The notes under the pieces: generated by a model
Seen by the model: the letters and a program-made list of their open reading frames with translations, nothing else
Told to the model about the DNA's origin: nothing
The model's database searches: none
DNA from: Limisphaera sp.
GTDB taxonomy: Bacteria; Verrucomicrobiota; Verrucomicrobiia; Limisphaerales; Limisphaeraceae
Assembly (NCBI GenBank): GCA_026417315.1
Contig: JAOADM010000006.1
Span: 1 to 39,761, forward strand
Length of the DNA: 39,761 bases
Reading direction: 5' to 3'
Translations under genes and position numbers: made by a program
Part shown: piece after piece, positions 16,955-26,108 of the stretch
Layout of the letters: the number at the start of each line of letters is the position of its first letter
How positions within the stretch are numbered: position 1 is the stretch's first letter

Positions 16955-18085
16955 ATGATCGCCACCCGCATTCGTCAGAAGGACGCCACCTTCTACTTCG
17001 TGGCATTCCCGGCCGAGGACCTGTTGCAGCGGGTTCGTTTCATCACGCGGTTTTACGGCGAGGGCGGTTCCATTGCGCCGGCGCCCGTCGAGGCCCACGA
17101 CGAAGTGGCGCAGTTCATCGCGCAGATCGAACGGAGCGAGAGGGCATTCCAGCGGCAGCTGGCCCGGGCCAAGGTGAAAGCGATCAAGAACTTTTACGAG
17201 ACGGCGGTGACCCAACCGCCCATCCCAGGGACGGTGCTGCTGTTCACCACGGAGCGGCTTCAGTTCCAGCCGTTGGGCGAGCTGGCGGATGTCGGGGACC
17301 TGCAGCAGCCGCTGGAGAAGTATCTCATCATCGACGGACAGCACCGGCTCGCGGCACTGCATTTCTATGCGCAGGCCCATCCCGAAGAGGCCCGCACCAT
17401 CCACGTACCCTGCGTCATATTCGATGGGCAAAGCGAGGACTTTGCCGCCGAGATGTTCGTCATCATCAACTCCACCCCCACCCGCATCAACAAGAGCCAC
17501 CTGGTGGACTTGTACGAACGGGTTTCCTGGGCCACGCCCGACCGGCGCCTGGCCGCCATGGTGGTGGACCGGCTCTATCGAGAGTCCGACAGCCCGTTGC
17601 GGTATCGCATCAACCGTCTGGGCGGGCGCAGCCACAAGGACAAGTGGATTCTCCAGGCCGAGTTGTTCAACGAAGTCCATCGTTGGCTGCGCCAGCGCTC
17701 GGATCACGCCACGGCTGCCGAAGCGGATCGTTACTACCGTGTGTTGCGGGACTTCTTCAAAGCGGCGCAAGCCGTTTGGGGCGAGGCATGGGGGAACGAC
17801 GGGTTCATGGTCACACGGCCGGTCACGCTCAAAGCCATGGTGCGCGTGTGCGCCGACCTGGTGGCTGCCGGGGAGGATCAGCCGGAGGAAGATCGGCTGG
17901 CCCGATGGGTGGAGCGGCTGCAGCCCTGGGCGGAGGTGAAGCGGGAGTTTCGTGTCGATGGGTCCTACCAGCGCTTTCCCGCGAAGGGCCAGGTGGAGCG
18001 AGTGTCCCTGCTCCACCGCGAGCTCGCCCGCTACGTAGGCCTGCGCAACCGCTCCGGCCGGAACAACGGCGGTCGTTCTGTCTGA
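16955..18085 (+). CDS. DGQHR-domain protein (DndB-like)
   Basis: A 376-residue protein whose hallmark is LIIDGQHRLAAL, with DGQHR at residues 127-131. A second family block, FVIINSTPTRINKSHLVDLYERV, follows about 35 residues later. These motifs define the DGQHR family, best known from DndB, the regulator of DNA phosphorothioation, and from poorly understood stand-alone proteins in mobile or defence contexts. There is no signal peptide or membrane segment, so it should be cytoplasmic. No dndA/C/D/E, restriction or helicase genes flank it; the nearest cysteine desulfurase (4951-6099) is 11 kb away and of the housekeeping type. The start at 16955 (MIATRIRQKDATFYF) suits the beta-strand start of the fold. 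Biological role unknown. Confidence 0.82.
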   Translation: MIATRIRQKDATFYFVAFPAEDLLQRVRFITRFYGEGGSIAPAPVEAHDEVAQFIAQIERSERAFQRQLARAKVKAIKNFYETAVTQPPIPGTVLLFTTERLQFQPLGELADVGDLQQPLEKYLIIDGQHRLAALHFYAQAHPEEARTIHVPCVIFDGQSEDFAAEMFVIINSTPTRINKSHLVDLYERVSWATPDRRLAAMVVDRLYRESDSPLRYRINRLGGRSHKDKWILQAELFNEVHRWLRQRSDHATAAEADRYYRVLRDFFKAAQAVWGEAWGNDGFMVTRPVTLKAMVRVCADLVAAGEDQPEEDRLARWVERLQPWAEVKREFRVDGSYQRFPAKGQVERVSLLHRELARYVGLRNRSGRNNGGRSV

Positions 18086-18602
18086 GATGGGCTGGCGACC
18101 GGTGCCTTGCATTCGCCGGCCACACAGGGGATCCACGTCCCTCCTTCGTCCAACGGTCTCGAGCCCGGCCGGGAGCATTTCCAGCCGAAGTGAAGTTGAG
18201 ACCCATCCACAGCTCCCGCGGAGGTTCCGGGGACGCGCCCCTTGGCCTTGGGGCTGCGGGCTGGAGATCAAGGGGCTCCCCCGGTTGCCGCCTCGGAACG
18301 CCGGAGGGCCTTGCAGCGCGAAGGACGCGCTCGCTCTGCGAAGGCAAGCGCGGGTCGCCAGGGGCCGGTCAGGTCGATCGCGGCACGCGTGCGGCTGATC
18401 GGAGCGACGGGGGACAGGCCAATTCGGCCCCGGCTTCAACCCAAACGCTCCAGTGAGACCGGAAACTGTTCGCGAACCGTACAGAGGACCGCGTTGCCCT
18501 TCAGAACCTCGAAGTCTCTCGAACCGCGGTAGCCGGCTGTTGACTCCACGACCGGCCTTTGCATTTGTTCGGCCGAACAAGCAGAGCTATGCTGCGCGGC
18601 GT
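18086..18602. other. Intergenic gap with a palindromic site near its end
   Basis: These 517 bases separate the DGQHR gene from the DUF4091 gene. No family-like protein is visible in any frame. The only notable structure is a perfect 16-base palindrome at 18565-18580, listed separately. Confidence 0.5.
18565..18580. promoter_or_regulatory. 16-base perfect palindrome, possible operator
   Basis: TTGTTCGGCCGAACAA is perfectly symmetric and lies 23 bases upstream of the proposed ATG at 18603. A TTGACT hexamer at 18540-18545 could be a -35 element, which would put the palindrome over the -10/+1 region. Its size and symmetry resemble LacI- or TetR-type operators. The binding protein is unknown. Confidence 0.4.
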
Positions 18603-21600
18603 ATGCAGCGCAGGAGGTGGATTCTTGGCTGGCTGGGCTTGTGGGGGCTGGTGGCCCTCGGCACGCCCCCGATTCATGACGACTCCTATGGCTATCGCCT
18701 GCCGAGCCCACCCGACTGCAGCCTCTGGTGGTGCGAGGCTGCCTTACAAGGTGGGGCGGCATCGTGCATTGCCCGGGGCCGCGTCGGAGACAGTGTGGAT
18801 CGAGGCGGCCCGCAACGAATACGAACCGTTTCAGTTGGTCCTCTATCCCCACCAGGGCCTGACCAACGTGACCGTTCAGGTGGAGCAGGACTGGGCTTAC
18901 GCGACGCAAGCCTCTGTCACGTTCGCCGCCACGAATGTGGAGGTGCGCTTGGTCGAGTACGTCCCGGTCGAGTATGCCAGCGACGCCGGCGGGGTCCCCG
19001 GCTGGTACCCGGACCCGCTGTTGCCCATGCCCGCAGCACTGACGCTCCCGCCCGGGCAGCAGCAGCCCTTTTGGATCACGGTATACGTGCCCAAAACCCA
19101 GCCGGCCGGGATTTACGCAGGATATCTCCGCATCGATGCCGAGGGGTGGTCGGAGCCCGTTCGCGTGCCCGTTCGGTTGCGCGTCTTCGACTTCACGCTG
19201 TCGGATGTCACTCACACGCGCACTTTGTACGATGTGGCCATCCCGGGCGTCTGGCACGGCCCCCTGGACGATGCCCAACGGGCCCGGGTGTGGGACCTGT
19301 ACATGGACAACTTTCGCAGGCATCGCGTTTCGCCCCAGTTTCCCCAGCGCTACGCCCCTTTGCGGTGGAGCTGGGGCACGGGGCAGTTTGCGTATGACTT
19401 CACCAATTACAACCGGGCCCTGACCCGTTACCTCGATGAGTTCGGCTTTCGCGACTTTGTATTCATGGACGAACCGTGGAGCATCTTCGAGCAGCCACGA
19501 TATGAGCCCCTGTACAACTCGCTGTTTACTCTGCTGATGTCGGGAATCGCCGAGAACCTGCGTCGAAAGGGCTGGATGGACAGGGCGCTGAGTTACTGGA
19601 TCGACGAACCCGCGGACTCGCTGCTGCCCTTTGTGCGAGCCGGCATGCACGTCCATCTCCATGCCGCGCCGGATCTCCGGCGGCTGCTGACCCGGGAACC
19701 CTTGCCGGACCTGTACGGTCTGGTCAATGCCTGGGTCCCCCTGGCCGTGATCAGTATTTTCAACACGACGTCCGAGCGATGGTTCGAGCGGATTCAGGCC
19801 GGCGAACAGGTTTGGTGGTATGTGGCCACCTATCCGAAGTGGCCCGTGCCCAACTATTTCATTGATCACCCGGCCATCACGCACCGGATTCGCTTTTGGT
19901 TGGCCGAGCGTTATGGATTGCAGGGGGATCTGTACTGGGACGTCAACTGGTATCTCGACCGCCAGTACCAACCCATCGATCCGTGGACCCAAACCACGGT
20001 GCTCAACGAGCTGGGGCAGCCGATGGGCAACGGCGACGGTGTGCTCGTCTATCCTCCGGTCAAGACCCCACCGTCGGAGCCGGTCGTGGCTGGTCCCATC
20101 GACTCGCTGCGTTGGGAGTTGATTCGGGAAGGTTTGGAGGATCGGGAGTATTTCTGGCTCCTGCGGGAACTGCGGCGTCAAGCGGCACTGCGTTGGGGGC
20201 CCGTGCATCCGGCGGTCGCCGCGGCTGAAAACACCCGCGCGGAAGCTCTGCAAGTCGCCAGCGCCCTGACCAATTACACGCTCGACGTCCGGCAGCTTTT
20301 GGCCGCCCGGCGGGCCCTGGCCGAAACGCTGGAGAGACTGCATGGGCCCGAACCGTTTTGGGTGGAAGAGCCGGTGGCCAAGGTGGTGGATCCCGGCGAG
20401 GCGATGATCCTGCGCTGCGAAGCCCTCGGGTGGCCGCCGCCGGTCTATCACTGGTACAAGGACGGGGCCCTCGTGATGTCCTCGCCGGAAGGTCGTCTGC
20501 GCGTCCCCGTGGTGGGGATCGACACCCCGGGGGACTATTGGGTCGTGGCCAGCAATGTGGCCGGTGCCGTGACCAGCCGCGTGGCCAGGGTGCGCGGCTC
20601 GTGGAGCGTTGCGCCCGAAATCGTCGTACCCCCTGCCCCGCAAACCGTGCGCCTGGGCAACCCTGCCGTACTGACGGTCGTCGCGGTGGGCCGGCCGCCT
20701 CTGGAGTTTTTCTGGTTCAAGGACGGCGAACTGGTACAGAGCGACGGCCCCGTGGGCCCGACCTTTCTTCGCAGCAACACCCCGCCCGAAGCCCGGGGAC
20801 TTTATCACGTGGTCGTGTCCAATGATCTCGGCATGGTCACCAGCGCCCCGGTCCGCGTGGCCGTGGTTTGGGATTTGCTGCGGGAACCCCTCCTGGGGAG
20901 CAACGCCTCCTGGCATTACCACCTGACGACGGAAGAGCTGGCTCCTGACTGGCCTCTCGACCCGGAACGTTTTCTAGGCTGGCGGACGGGCCCGGCTCCC
21001 TTTGGCCACGGCTCTTCCAACGCCGCCACGATCCTGGCGCGCGAGGATGGGACGGCGCCTGCCACCGCGGCTTTCTTTACCGAACTCCTCGTGGACGATC
21101 CTGACGTCCCGCTGGAAGGCCACTTGGCATGCGATGACGGCGCCGCAGTGTTTGTGAATGGTCAGGAAGTGTTCCGACTGAATCTGCCGACCGGGCCGTT
21201 GGGATTCGACACCTCCCCCTCGACCTTGGTGGACGGCCCGCCGCTGCAAGCGGATTTCTTCATCGCGCCGCAGCTCCTGCGCCCGGGAACCAACCTGTTG
21301 GCGGTGCAGCTCCATGACTACGCATTGCCCGTGGCCCCGTTGGCGGTCTGGCCGTTTGACGAGCCGCAGTCGCCCTGGGAACGGCTGGGCGGTGGGCTGG
21401 GCTGGACCGCGGTGGGAACCGGCATCGTAAGCGGCGTCGGCCGTTGGCTCGGCTGCGTTTCCAACACCGCGGCGGCGGACAGCTGGTTGGAACTGCCGGA
21501 CGAACCGGCGTTGCGGGCCCAGGGACCATTCACCGTGGGCGGATGGTTCGCGTGGGACTTCGGTTTGGTGAACACTGCTGCCCGTACAGCGATCGAAAAG

Positions 21601-22482
21601 GCGGGCGAGTATCGACTCTACTACACGGGTCCCTTGATCAATCGCTATCGCTTCCGGCTTGGCGACAGCGAAGTCCAAGAGCAAACGCCCGGAACCCGCG
21701 CCGGCCAGTGGCGGCTGGTGATTGCCTGGTTCGACGGAACCAACGCCAACATCCAAATGGACAACGGGCCGGTTTACTCCACGCCCGCATCCTTGCCGGA
21801 ACCAACCGTCCACCCTGTCGTCGCGTTGCGGCTGGACCCCGGGGCGGGTGGGTTCGCGGCAGACGATCTCTTTTTCTTCCCGCGCGCATTGTCGGCTGCC
21901 GAACGGACGGCCATCTACCAGCTCGGCATCCGAAGGTTTGTCACCAACCTTTTGGAAAGTGCGCGGGAGGATCTTTGGTTCGAGCTCCGGGTCAGCCGGC
22001 TGCGTGGCAGCCCGCCCCAGTTCCTGGCCGGCCCGGAGAGCCTTCTGCGCTTCGAGGGTGAGTCTGCGGCATTTGAGCTGTCCGCGGTGGGTACGGCACC
22101 GCTGCGCTACCAGTGGCTGTTCAATGGCGCGCCGTTGCCCGGGGCCACGGACGCAGTGCTGTTCCTGCCGCAACTGACCGCGGCGCAGAGCGGGCTTTAC
22201 GCCCTGGTGGCCAGCAACATCGCCGGCGCCGTGACCAGCCCGCCCGCGCGCCTCCAAGTGCTGGGTCGGCCCCGGCTCGAGGTCGTCCCGGAGCTTGTCC
22301 CGCCCGGCTTTCGGCTGGATCTGCCGCAGCTACCCGTGGCCAGCGTCTTGCAAGTTTCGACCAACTTACAGGACTGGGAAACGGTCTGGGACCGGCCGGC
22401 CAACAGTCCGGCCGCACAATGGTCCGTTCCCCTTTCTCCCGACCGACCGGCCGCCTTTTACCGGTTGCAGCTTCGGCGGTAG
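18603..22482 (+). CDS. Secreted DUF4091 glycoside-hydrolase-like protein with Ig and LamG modules; N-terminal frameshift
   Basis: The body reads in one frame to 22482. Module order: a DUF4091-type catalytic-like region (from ETVWIEAARNEYEPFQLVLYP to SLRWELIREGLEDREYFWLLREL), two Ig-like domains (GDYWVVASNVAGAVTS; GLYHVVVSNDLGMVTS), a jelly-roll-like segment, a LamG-like domain, a third Ig-like domain (GLYALVASNIAGAVTS) and a LQVSTNLQDW...FYRLQLRR tail. The signal peptide lies in another frame: MQRRRWILGWLGLWGLVALG from 18603, continuing to LWWCEAA. Removing one T at 18744/18745 joins it to YKVGRHRALPGA, as expected for the family, and gives 1292 residues. The alternative N-terminus in the main frame (from 18559) is poor. 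This is either a sequencing error or a real frameshift that would block export. It probably acts on a polysaccharide outside the cell. Confidence 0.82.
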
Positions 22483-22724
22483 GTCTCGGGGGGAAGTGAC
22501 ATTCGGCGGAGTTCGCGTCGGAAGACCCTGTTCAGGAAGCGTCACCACCTCGCGGGATCAGCCCGGTCCTGCGAAACATCCGCGCGTTTCAAAGGCCCAA
22601 ACGACCCCCTCGCCGGGCTCACCGCCTTCACGCTTTACAGGGGCGGTGAAGGGAAGCCCGGTTGCTTGTCGGCCATTTGCTTCCTGGCGGCCCTTCACTG
22701 AACTGGCATCGCTTCCCGCCCGGC

Positions 22725-22744
22725 ACCCGGCGGCTCCGCCGGGT
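22725..22744. terminator. GC-rich hairpin downstream of two convergent genes
   Basis: ACCCGGCG pairs perfectly with CGCCGGGT across a 4-base loop, just beyond the stop of the minus-strand gene at 22748 and 240 bases past the DUF4091 gene. There is no T-run, so the terminator role is tentative. Confidence 0.4.
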
Positions 22745-22747
22745 CGG

Positions 22748-23191
22748 TCAGAAATTGATCGCCAGCAGTTTCAGTCCGGAAGCCGCGCCGGTCACGGGAT
22801 CTCGCACCAGATTCTGCTCGCCGGGACCGGCCTCGGGTGGCGCCCAGGGGTTCAGCAACTGCAGCGGCTGCGGGCTGCGGATCAATTGCACCAGTATGCC
22901 GCTGTATCGTCGCCCACCCACGGTTACTTCGTTGGGCCGTTGGAGCGGCTCCACCGACTTGGTCCCGAGCTCGCGTGCCAACCGATTGACCAGCGATTCC
23001 GTCAGCGCCGAGCGAGGCGACCCGTTGGCCACATGAAACCCCTCGGGCATCGCCGGCGCGGGGTTGGTGGAGGCCGCGACGGCAGGCTGCGCGGCCGGGA
23101 CCGGCGATGACTTCACGGGCTCGACCTGTTCCGCCGCAGTGGCCAGCCCGATCCAGCAAACCCAGCAGGCCATGAGCAAGCTCGTTTTCAT
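22748..23191 (-). CDS. Small secreted protein of unknown function
   Basis: A 147-residue product with a clear signal peptide (MKTSLLMACWVCWIGLATAAEQ), then a Pro/Ala-rich linker (about residues 23-53) and a compact C-terminal domain. The latter has LVNRLARELGTKSVEPLQRP, VTVGGRRYSGILVQLIRSPQPLQLLNPWAP and GAASGLKLLAINF. The start at 23191 is chosen because the signal peptide begins there. I recognise no family. It lies 61 bases downstream of the DUF2127 gene on the same strand and could be co-transcribed. A periplasmic or surface location is inferred; function unknown. Confidence 0.75.
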   Translation of the reverse strand: MKTSLLMACWVCWIGLATAAEQVEPVKSSPVPAAQPAVAASTNPAPAMPEGFHVANGSPRSALTESLVNRLARELGTKSVEPLQRPNEVTVGGRRYSGILVQLIRSPQPLQLLNPWAPPEAGPGEQNLVRDPVTGAASGLKLLAINF

Positions 23192-23252
23192 GGGCGTCAC
23201 CCCGGGCGGAATCTCCACCCGGACGGGCGCCTCGTCAACCCCCGAGGGGGCC

Positions 23253-23744
23253 TCAGCCGTGATGCCGGAAGAGGCGTTCCCGATTTGCAAGGAGGTACCA
23301 AACGATGCCGACGTTGATGACCAGCACGACGGCCACCGTGGGAGAGAACCGGTGCAGCAGTTCGTACACTTCAATGGGGATGAAGAAGGCCGATTCGCCA
23401 ATGGCCATCCACCCGGCCCACCCGGCGCGCAACCAGAGCCCCACGCCTTCGGCCAGCGAAAAGAGGCTGTAGAAGAGCGTCGCCGCGGCCACCCACTGAA
23501 TGCGCTCGGCCGACAGCCGACTCAACTGCAGGCCGAGGTCCACGAAGAATTGCTTTTCCGGATCCAGATGAAGGAACAACAACAACTGGCGGAGCAGTGC
23601 CGGCAGGTTCCGATCCGAGAGTTGCCACACCCCCAGGGCCAGAAGCATGAGCAGCAGGGCCTTGCCCAGCTTGAACCAGATGATGGCGTACAACGTGGGC
23701 GCCCGGGTCCGTCCGGGGCCGGGATTGCGGGAGCGCCTGCTCAT
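23253..23744 (-). CDS. DUF2127-like small integral membrane protein
   Basis: A 163-residue protein with a basic N-terminus (MSRRSRNPGPGRTRAP) and four hydrophobic segments. These lie at about residues 17-43 (TLYAIIWFKLGKALLLMLLALGVW), 84-100, 102-125 (GLWLRAGWAGWMAIGESAFFIPIEVYEL) and 128-150 (FSPTVAVVLVINVGIVWYLL). The pattern of LYAIIWFKLGKALLL, GLWLR..GWA.W and IPIEVYEL..R fits the DUF2127 family of inner-membrane proteins of unknown function. The start at 23744 fits the basic N-terminus. It lies 68 bases downstream of glycyl-tRNA synthetase on the same strand. Confidence 0.82.
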   Translation of the reverse strand: MSRRSRNPGPGRTRAPTLYAIIWFKLGKALLLMLLALGVWQLSDRNLPALLRQLLLFLHLDPEKQFFVDLGLQLSRLSAERIQWVAAATLFYSLFSLAEGVGLWLRAGWAGWMAIGESAFFIPIEVYELLHRFSPTVAVVLVINVGIVWYLLANRERLFRHHG

Positions 23745-23812
23745 GGGTTCGAGGCGAACCGAAGTCGCTGGGGGCCGCCTGCGCAAAGGTTCTGAGACAG
23801 GTCGCCGGCCGT

Positions 23813-25408
23813 TTAACGCAGCCGTTCCTGCAACCAGCCCAGCAGATCGGCAATGGCCACTCGCGTCTGCTGCATGGTGTCCCGATCGCGCACGGTCACG
23901 GTGTCCTTCAGTTCGGGGCCCTTCTCGCCGAGCGTTTCGAAATCCACGGTGACACAAAACGGTGTGCCGGCCTCGTCCTGGCGCCGGTACCGCCGCCCAA
24001 TCGCGCCCGCGTCATCGTAGAACACGTTCATCCAGGGGCGGAGCAGGTCGCGAATCTGCAGGGCCTTCTCCACCAGGGCCGGTCGGTTCTTCAACAGTGG
24101 GAACACCGCCACTTTCACCGGCGCAATGCGTGGATGCAGTCGGAGCACCACCCGCGTTTCCAGCTCGCCCTTTTCATTGGGCGCCTGGTCTTCGTCGTAG
24201 GCATGACAGAGCAGCGCCAACGCCAGCCGATCCACCCCGGCCGAAGGTTCGATCACATGGGGGATGTAATACCCTTTGGCCAGCAACTCGGCGTCCTGCC
24301 GGGCCAGGGTCTCGGCCTTGTCCGCTGCCTCGCCCATGCGGGTCAGATACCCGAGGCGATGCCGGTAGTAGCGTTCCTGGAGCTCCTGTTGGCGCGAGGC
24401 CGGCAGTTTGGGCCAGGCCGCACGCAGCTCCTCGTCGAATACCGTCATGGGCTTGCCCGAGTAACGCTGATGCTGGCTCAGGTCGAAATCGCTGCGCGCC
24501 GCAATGCCCTCCAGCTCCTGCGTGCCGAAGGGGAACTTGAACTGAATGTCCACACAGGCGCGGGCGTAGTGCGCCAGCTCCTCCGGCCTTTGCCAGTATT
24601 CCTCCAGTGTGGTTCGCGGCAGGCCGATGCTCTCGTAAAAGCGGATGCGTTCCTCCACCCAGTACTGGTGCCACATCTGCCAGCCCCAATTGGGCTGCGG
24701 AGAGCCCGGATGCCCGGGCCCGGTCGGCCGGGCCACCTCCCCGTAAATGGCCTCGACGGCTTCGTCCGGCCGAATGAAGAACTCCAATTCCATCTGCTCG
24801 AATTCGCGCGACCGGAAGGTGTAATTGCGCGGGGTGACCTCGTTGCGGAAGGCCTTGCCAATCTGGGCAATGCCGAAGGGGACTTTTTGCCGCGAGGTTT
24901 CCAGTACATTCTTGAACTGGGCAAAGATCGCCTGGGCGGTTTCCGGACGCAGATAGGCGACGTTTTCCTCGGACTCGATCGGGCCCACGATGGTCTTGAA
25001 CATCAGGTTGAAGGGGCGCGGCTCGGTCTTTTCTCCGTCGCATTCGCTGACCATTTTGCTGGGCTTGCGCGGACAGGGCGTCTCGTGGAGTTGGTCGGCC
25101 CGGAACCGGCCCTTGCAGGTTTTGCAATCCACCATGGGATCGCTGAAGGTGGCCACGTGCCCGCTGGCCTCCCAGATGCGGGGATGCATGATGATCGTCG
25201 CATCCAGCCCCACCACGTCGTCCCGCCACCGCGTCATCCACAGCCACCACTGCTCCTTCAGATTTCGCTTCAACTCGGCCCCCAGCGGACCATAGTCCCA
25301 AAAGCCGTTGATGCCGCCGTAGATTTCCGACGACGGAAAGATGAACCCGCGCCGTTTGCACAGCGCGACCAGTTTTTCCATGAGCTGCTGCGAGGCTGCC
25401 TGCGCCAT
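23813..25408 (-). CDS. glyS: Glycyl-tRNA synthetase (class II, alpha2 type)
   Basis: A 531-residue single-chain glycyl-tRNA synthetase of the homodimeric type. It charges tRNA-Gly with glycine using ATP. Visible are FIFPSSEIYGGINGFWDYGPLGAELKRN near residues 22-49 and a zinc-ribbon-like CKTCKGRF with a later Cys-Pro. The class II motif 2 segment AFRNEVTPRNYTFRSREFEQMELEFF and the C-terminal anticodon-binding domain (VKVAVFPLLKNRPALVEKALQIRDLL) follow. Length and motif order are normal. The start at 25408 is the first Met and fits the family. No T-box leader or tRNA gene is recognised upstream. Confidence 0.95.
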   Translation of the reverse strand: MAQAASQQLMEKLVALCKRRGFIFPSSEIYGGINGFWDYGPLGAELKRNLKEQWWLWMTRWRDDVVGLDATIIMHPRIWEASGHVATFSDPMVDCKTCKGRFRADQLHETPCPRKPSKMVSECDGEKTEPRPFNLMFKTIVGPIESEENVAYLRPETAQAIFAQFKNVLETSRQKVPFGIAQIGKAFRNEVTPRNYTFRSREFEQMELEFFIRPDEAVEAIYGEVARPTGPGHPGSPQPNWGWQMWHQYWVEERIRFYESIGLPRTTLEEYWQRPEELAHYARACVDIQFKFPFGTQELEGIAARSDFDLSQHQRYSGKPMTVFDEELRAAWPKLPASRQQELQERYYRHRLGYLTRMGEAADKAETLARQDAELLAKGYYIPHVIEPSAGVDRLALALLCHAYDEDQAPNEKGELETRVVLRLHPRIAPVKVAVFPLLKNRPALVEKALQIRDLLRPWMNVFYDDAGAIGRRYRRQDEAGTPFCVTVDFETLGEKGPELKDTVTVRDRDTMQQTRVAIADLLGWLQERLR

Positions 25409-25660
25409 AGGGCCGCAGTCTTTGGGAACCGCCCGGGCCTGTCAAGGAAGGGGCCGCAGGGCGTTTCGGCCCACCGCGCCTTTCAAGCCTTGGACACTTC
25501 TAAAACCTCGGCGGGATGGCGAGCGTGCCCGGCAGGGGTAAGCCGAGGGGAACCACCCGTTTTTGGGGATCGGGAATCCGGAGCTCAAAAGCCGAAATCC
25601 GCCCTTTGCTGTCCGTGGATTGCACGGGGCCATCAACGCGCCGAAGGCCCATCCCTTCCT

Positions 25661-25733
25661 CAGCCCGGGCAACGCCCCGGGGACTCGGGCCCCCCAAAGC
25701 CGCCGCGCCCTGAAAGGGCGCAACGCGTTGACA
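25661..25733 (+). repeat. Dispersed GC-rich palindromic repeat, degenerate copy
   Basis: It contains AGCCCGGGCAACGCCCCGGG followed about 30 bases on by CGCCCTGAAAGGGCG and CAACGCGTTGACA. The order and spacing match the copy at 35985-36083 on the same strand (AGCCCAGGCCAACGCCCCGG, then CGCCCTGAAGGGGCGG). It appears to be a degenerate member of the same family. Confidence 0.55.
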
Positions 25734-25759
25734 CCCACGCAGGGCCCGGGCCTGTCAAA

Positions 25760-25856
25760 ACGAATTCCGCTCCTTCAGGGCGGCGTGAATCCGGTTTGCC
25801 TGCCCGCTCTGGGCATTGCAGTGGGCTGATGAATCGTCGCCCCGTTTGGGGCGGAT
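25760..25856 (-). repeat. Dispersed composite palindromic repeat, copy 1
   Basis: The unit reads ACGAATTCCGCTCCTTCAGG...GGGCTGATGAATCGTCGCC...CCGTTTGGGGCGGA. It aligns end to end with the reverse complement of 35985-36083, including the two palindromic ends CCGCNCCTTCAGGGCGG and CGCCCCGTTTGGGGCG about 55 bases apart. It lies immediately beside the degenerate copy at 25661, in opposite orientation. Confidence 0.75.
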
Positions 25857-26097
25857 CCAGAGCACGCTGAAGGTGGAGCCATGGATCCGGTATCGTGCAA
25901 TGCGCTCTTTGTGCAGAGCCCTTGCGCTGGAGCGCTCCACTCCAGCCCCGGTGGCGAGTGCACCGCCCCGTCGAAGAATCTCTGTCGCCACTTTATGCCA
26001 CAAGACAGCCGGCCGTTTTTCCCGCACTATTTGAGCCGTGGATGGGGGCCCGCTACACCGGGACCCCAGGAAAGCTTGCTCCAGCCCATTTTGAATC

Positions 26098-26102
26098 GGA
26101 GG
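26098..26102 (+). promoter_or_regulatory. Ribosome binding site fixing the start at 26109
   Basis: GGAGG six bases before ATG at 26109 is a strong Shine-Dalgarno. It supports this start over the Met codons further upstream. Confidence 0.7.
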
Positions 26103-26108
26103 TCCGAG

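Larger units (their letters stand above)
25409..26108. other. Long intergenic region with dispersed repeats
   Basis: This 700-base gap between glyS (minus) and the beta-repeat protein (plus) holds at least two copies of a GC-rich repeat, listed separately. It also has a small palindrome near 25930 (GGAGCGCTCC). A reading frame extends upstream of the proposed start at 26109, but it lacks a signal peptide or homology. No RNA gene is recognised. Confidence 0.5.

Noticed and set aside
18436..20922. An 828-codon minus-strand frame opposite the DUF4091 gene
   Set aside because: Same pattern of antisense shadow: no domains and odd composition. The plus-strand frame has clear Ig-like and DUF4091 motifs.
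25409..25520. T-box leader of glycyl-tRNA synthetase
   Set aside because: No T-box sequence or matching specifier hairpin is visible upstream of the start, and T-boxes are not expected in this group.
25661..25856. CRISPR array from the paired repeats
   Set aside because: The copies are inverted, imperfect, differ in spacing and recur 10 kb away; there are no regular spacers or cas genes.
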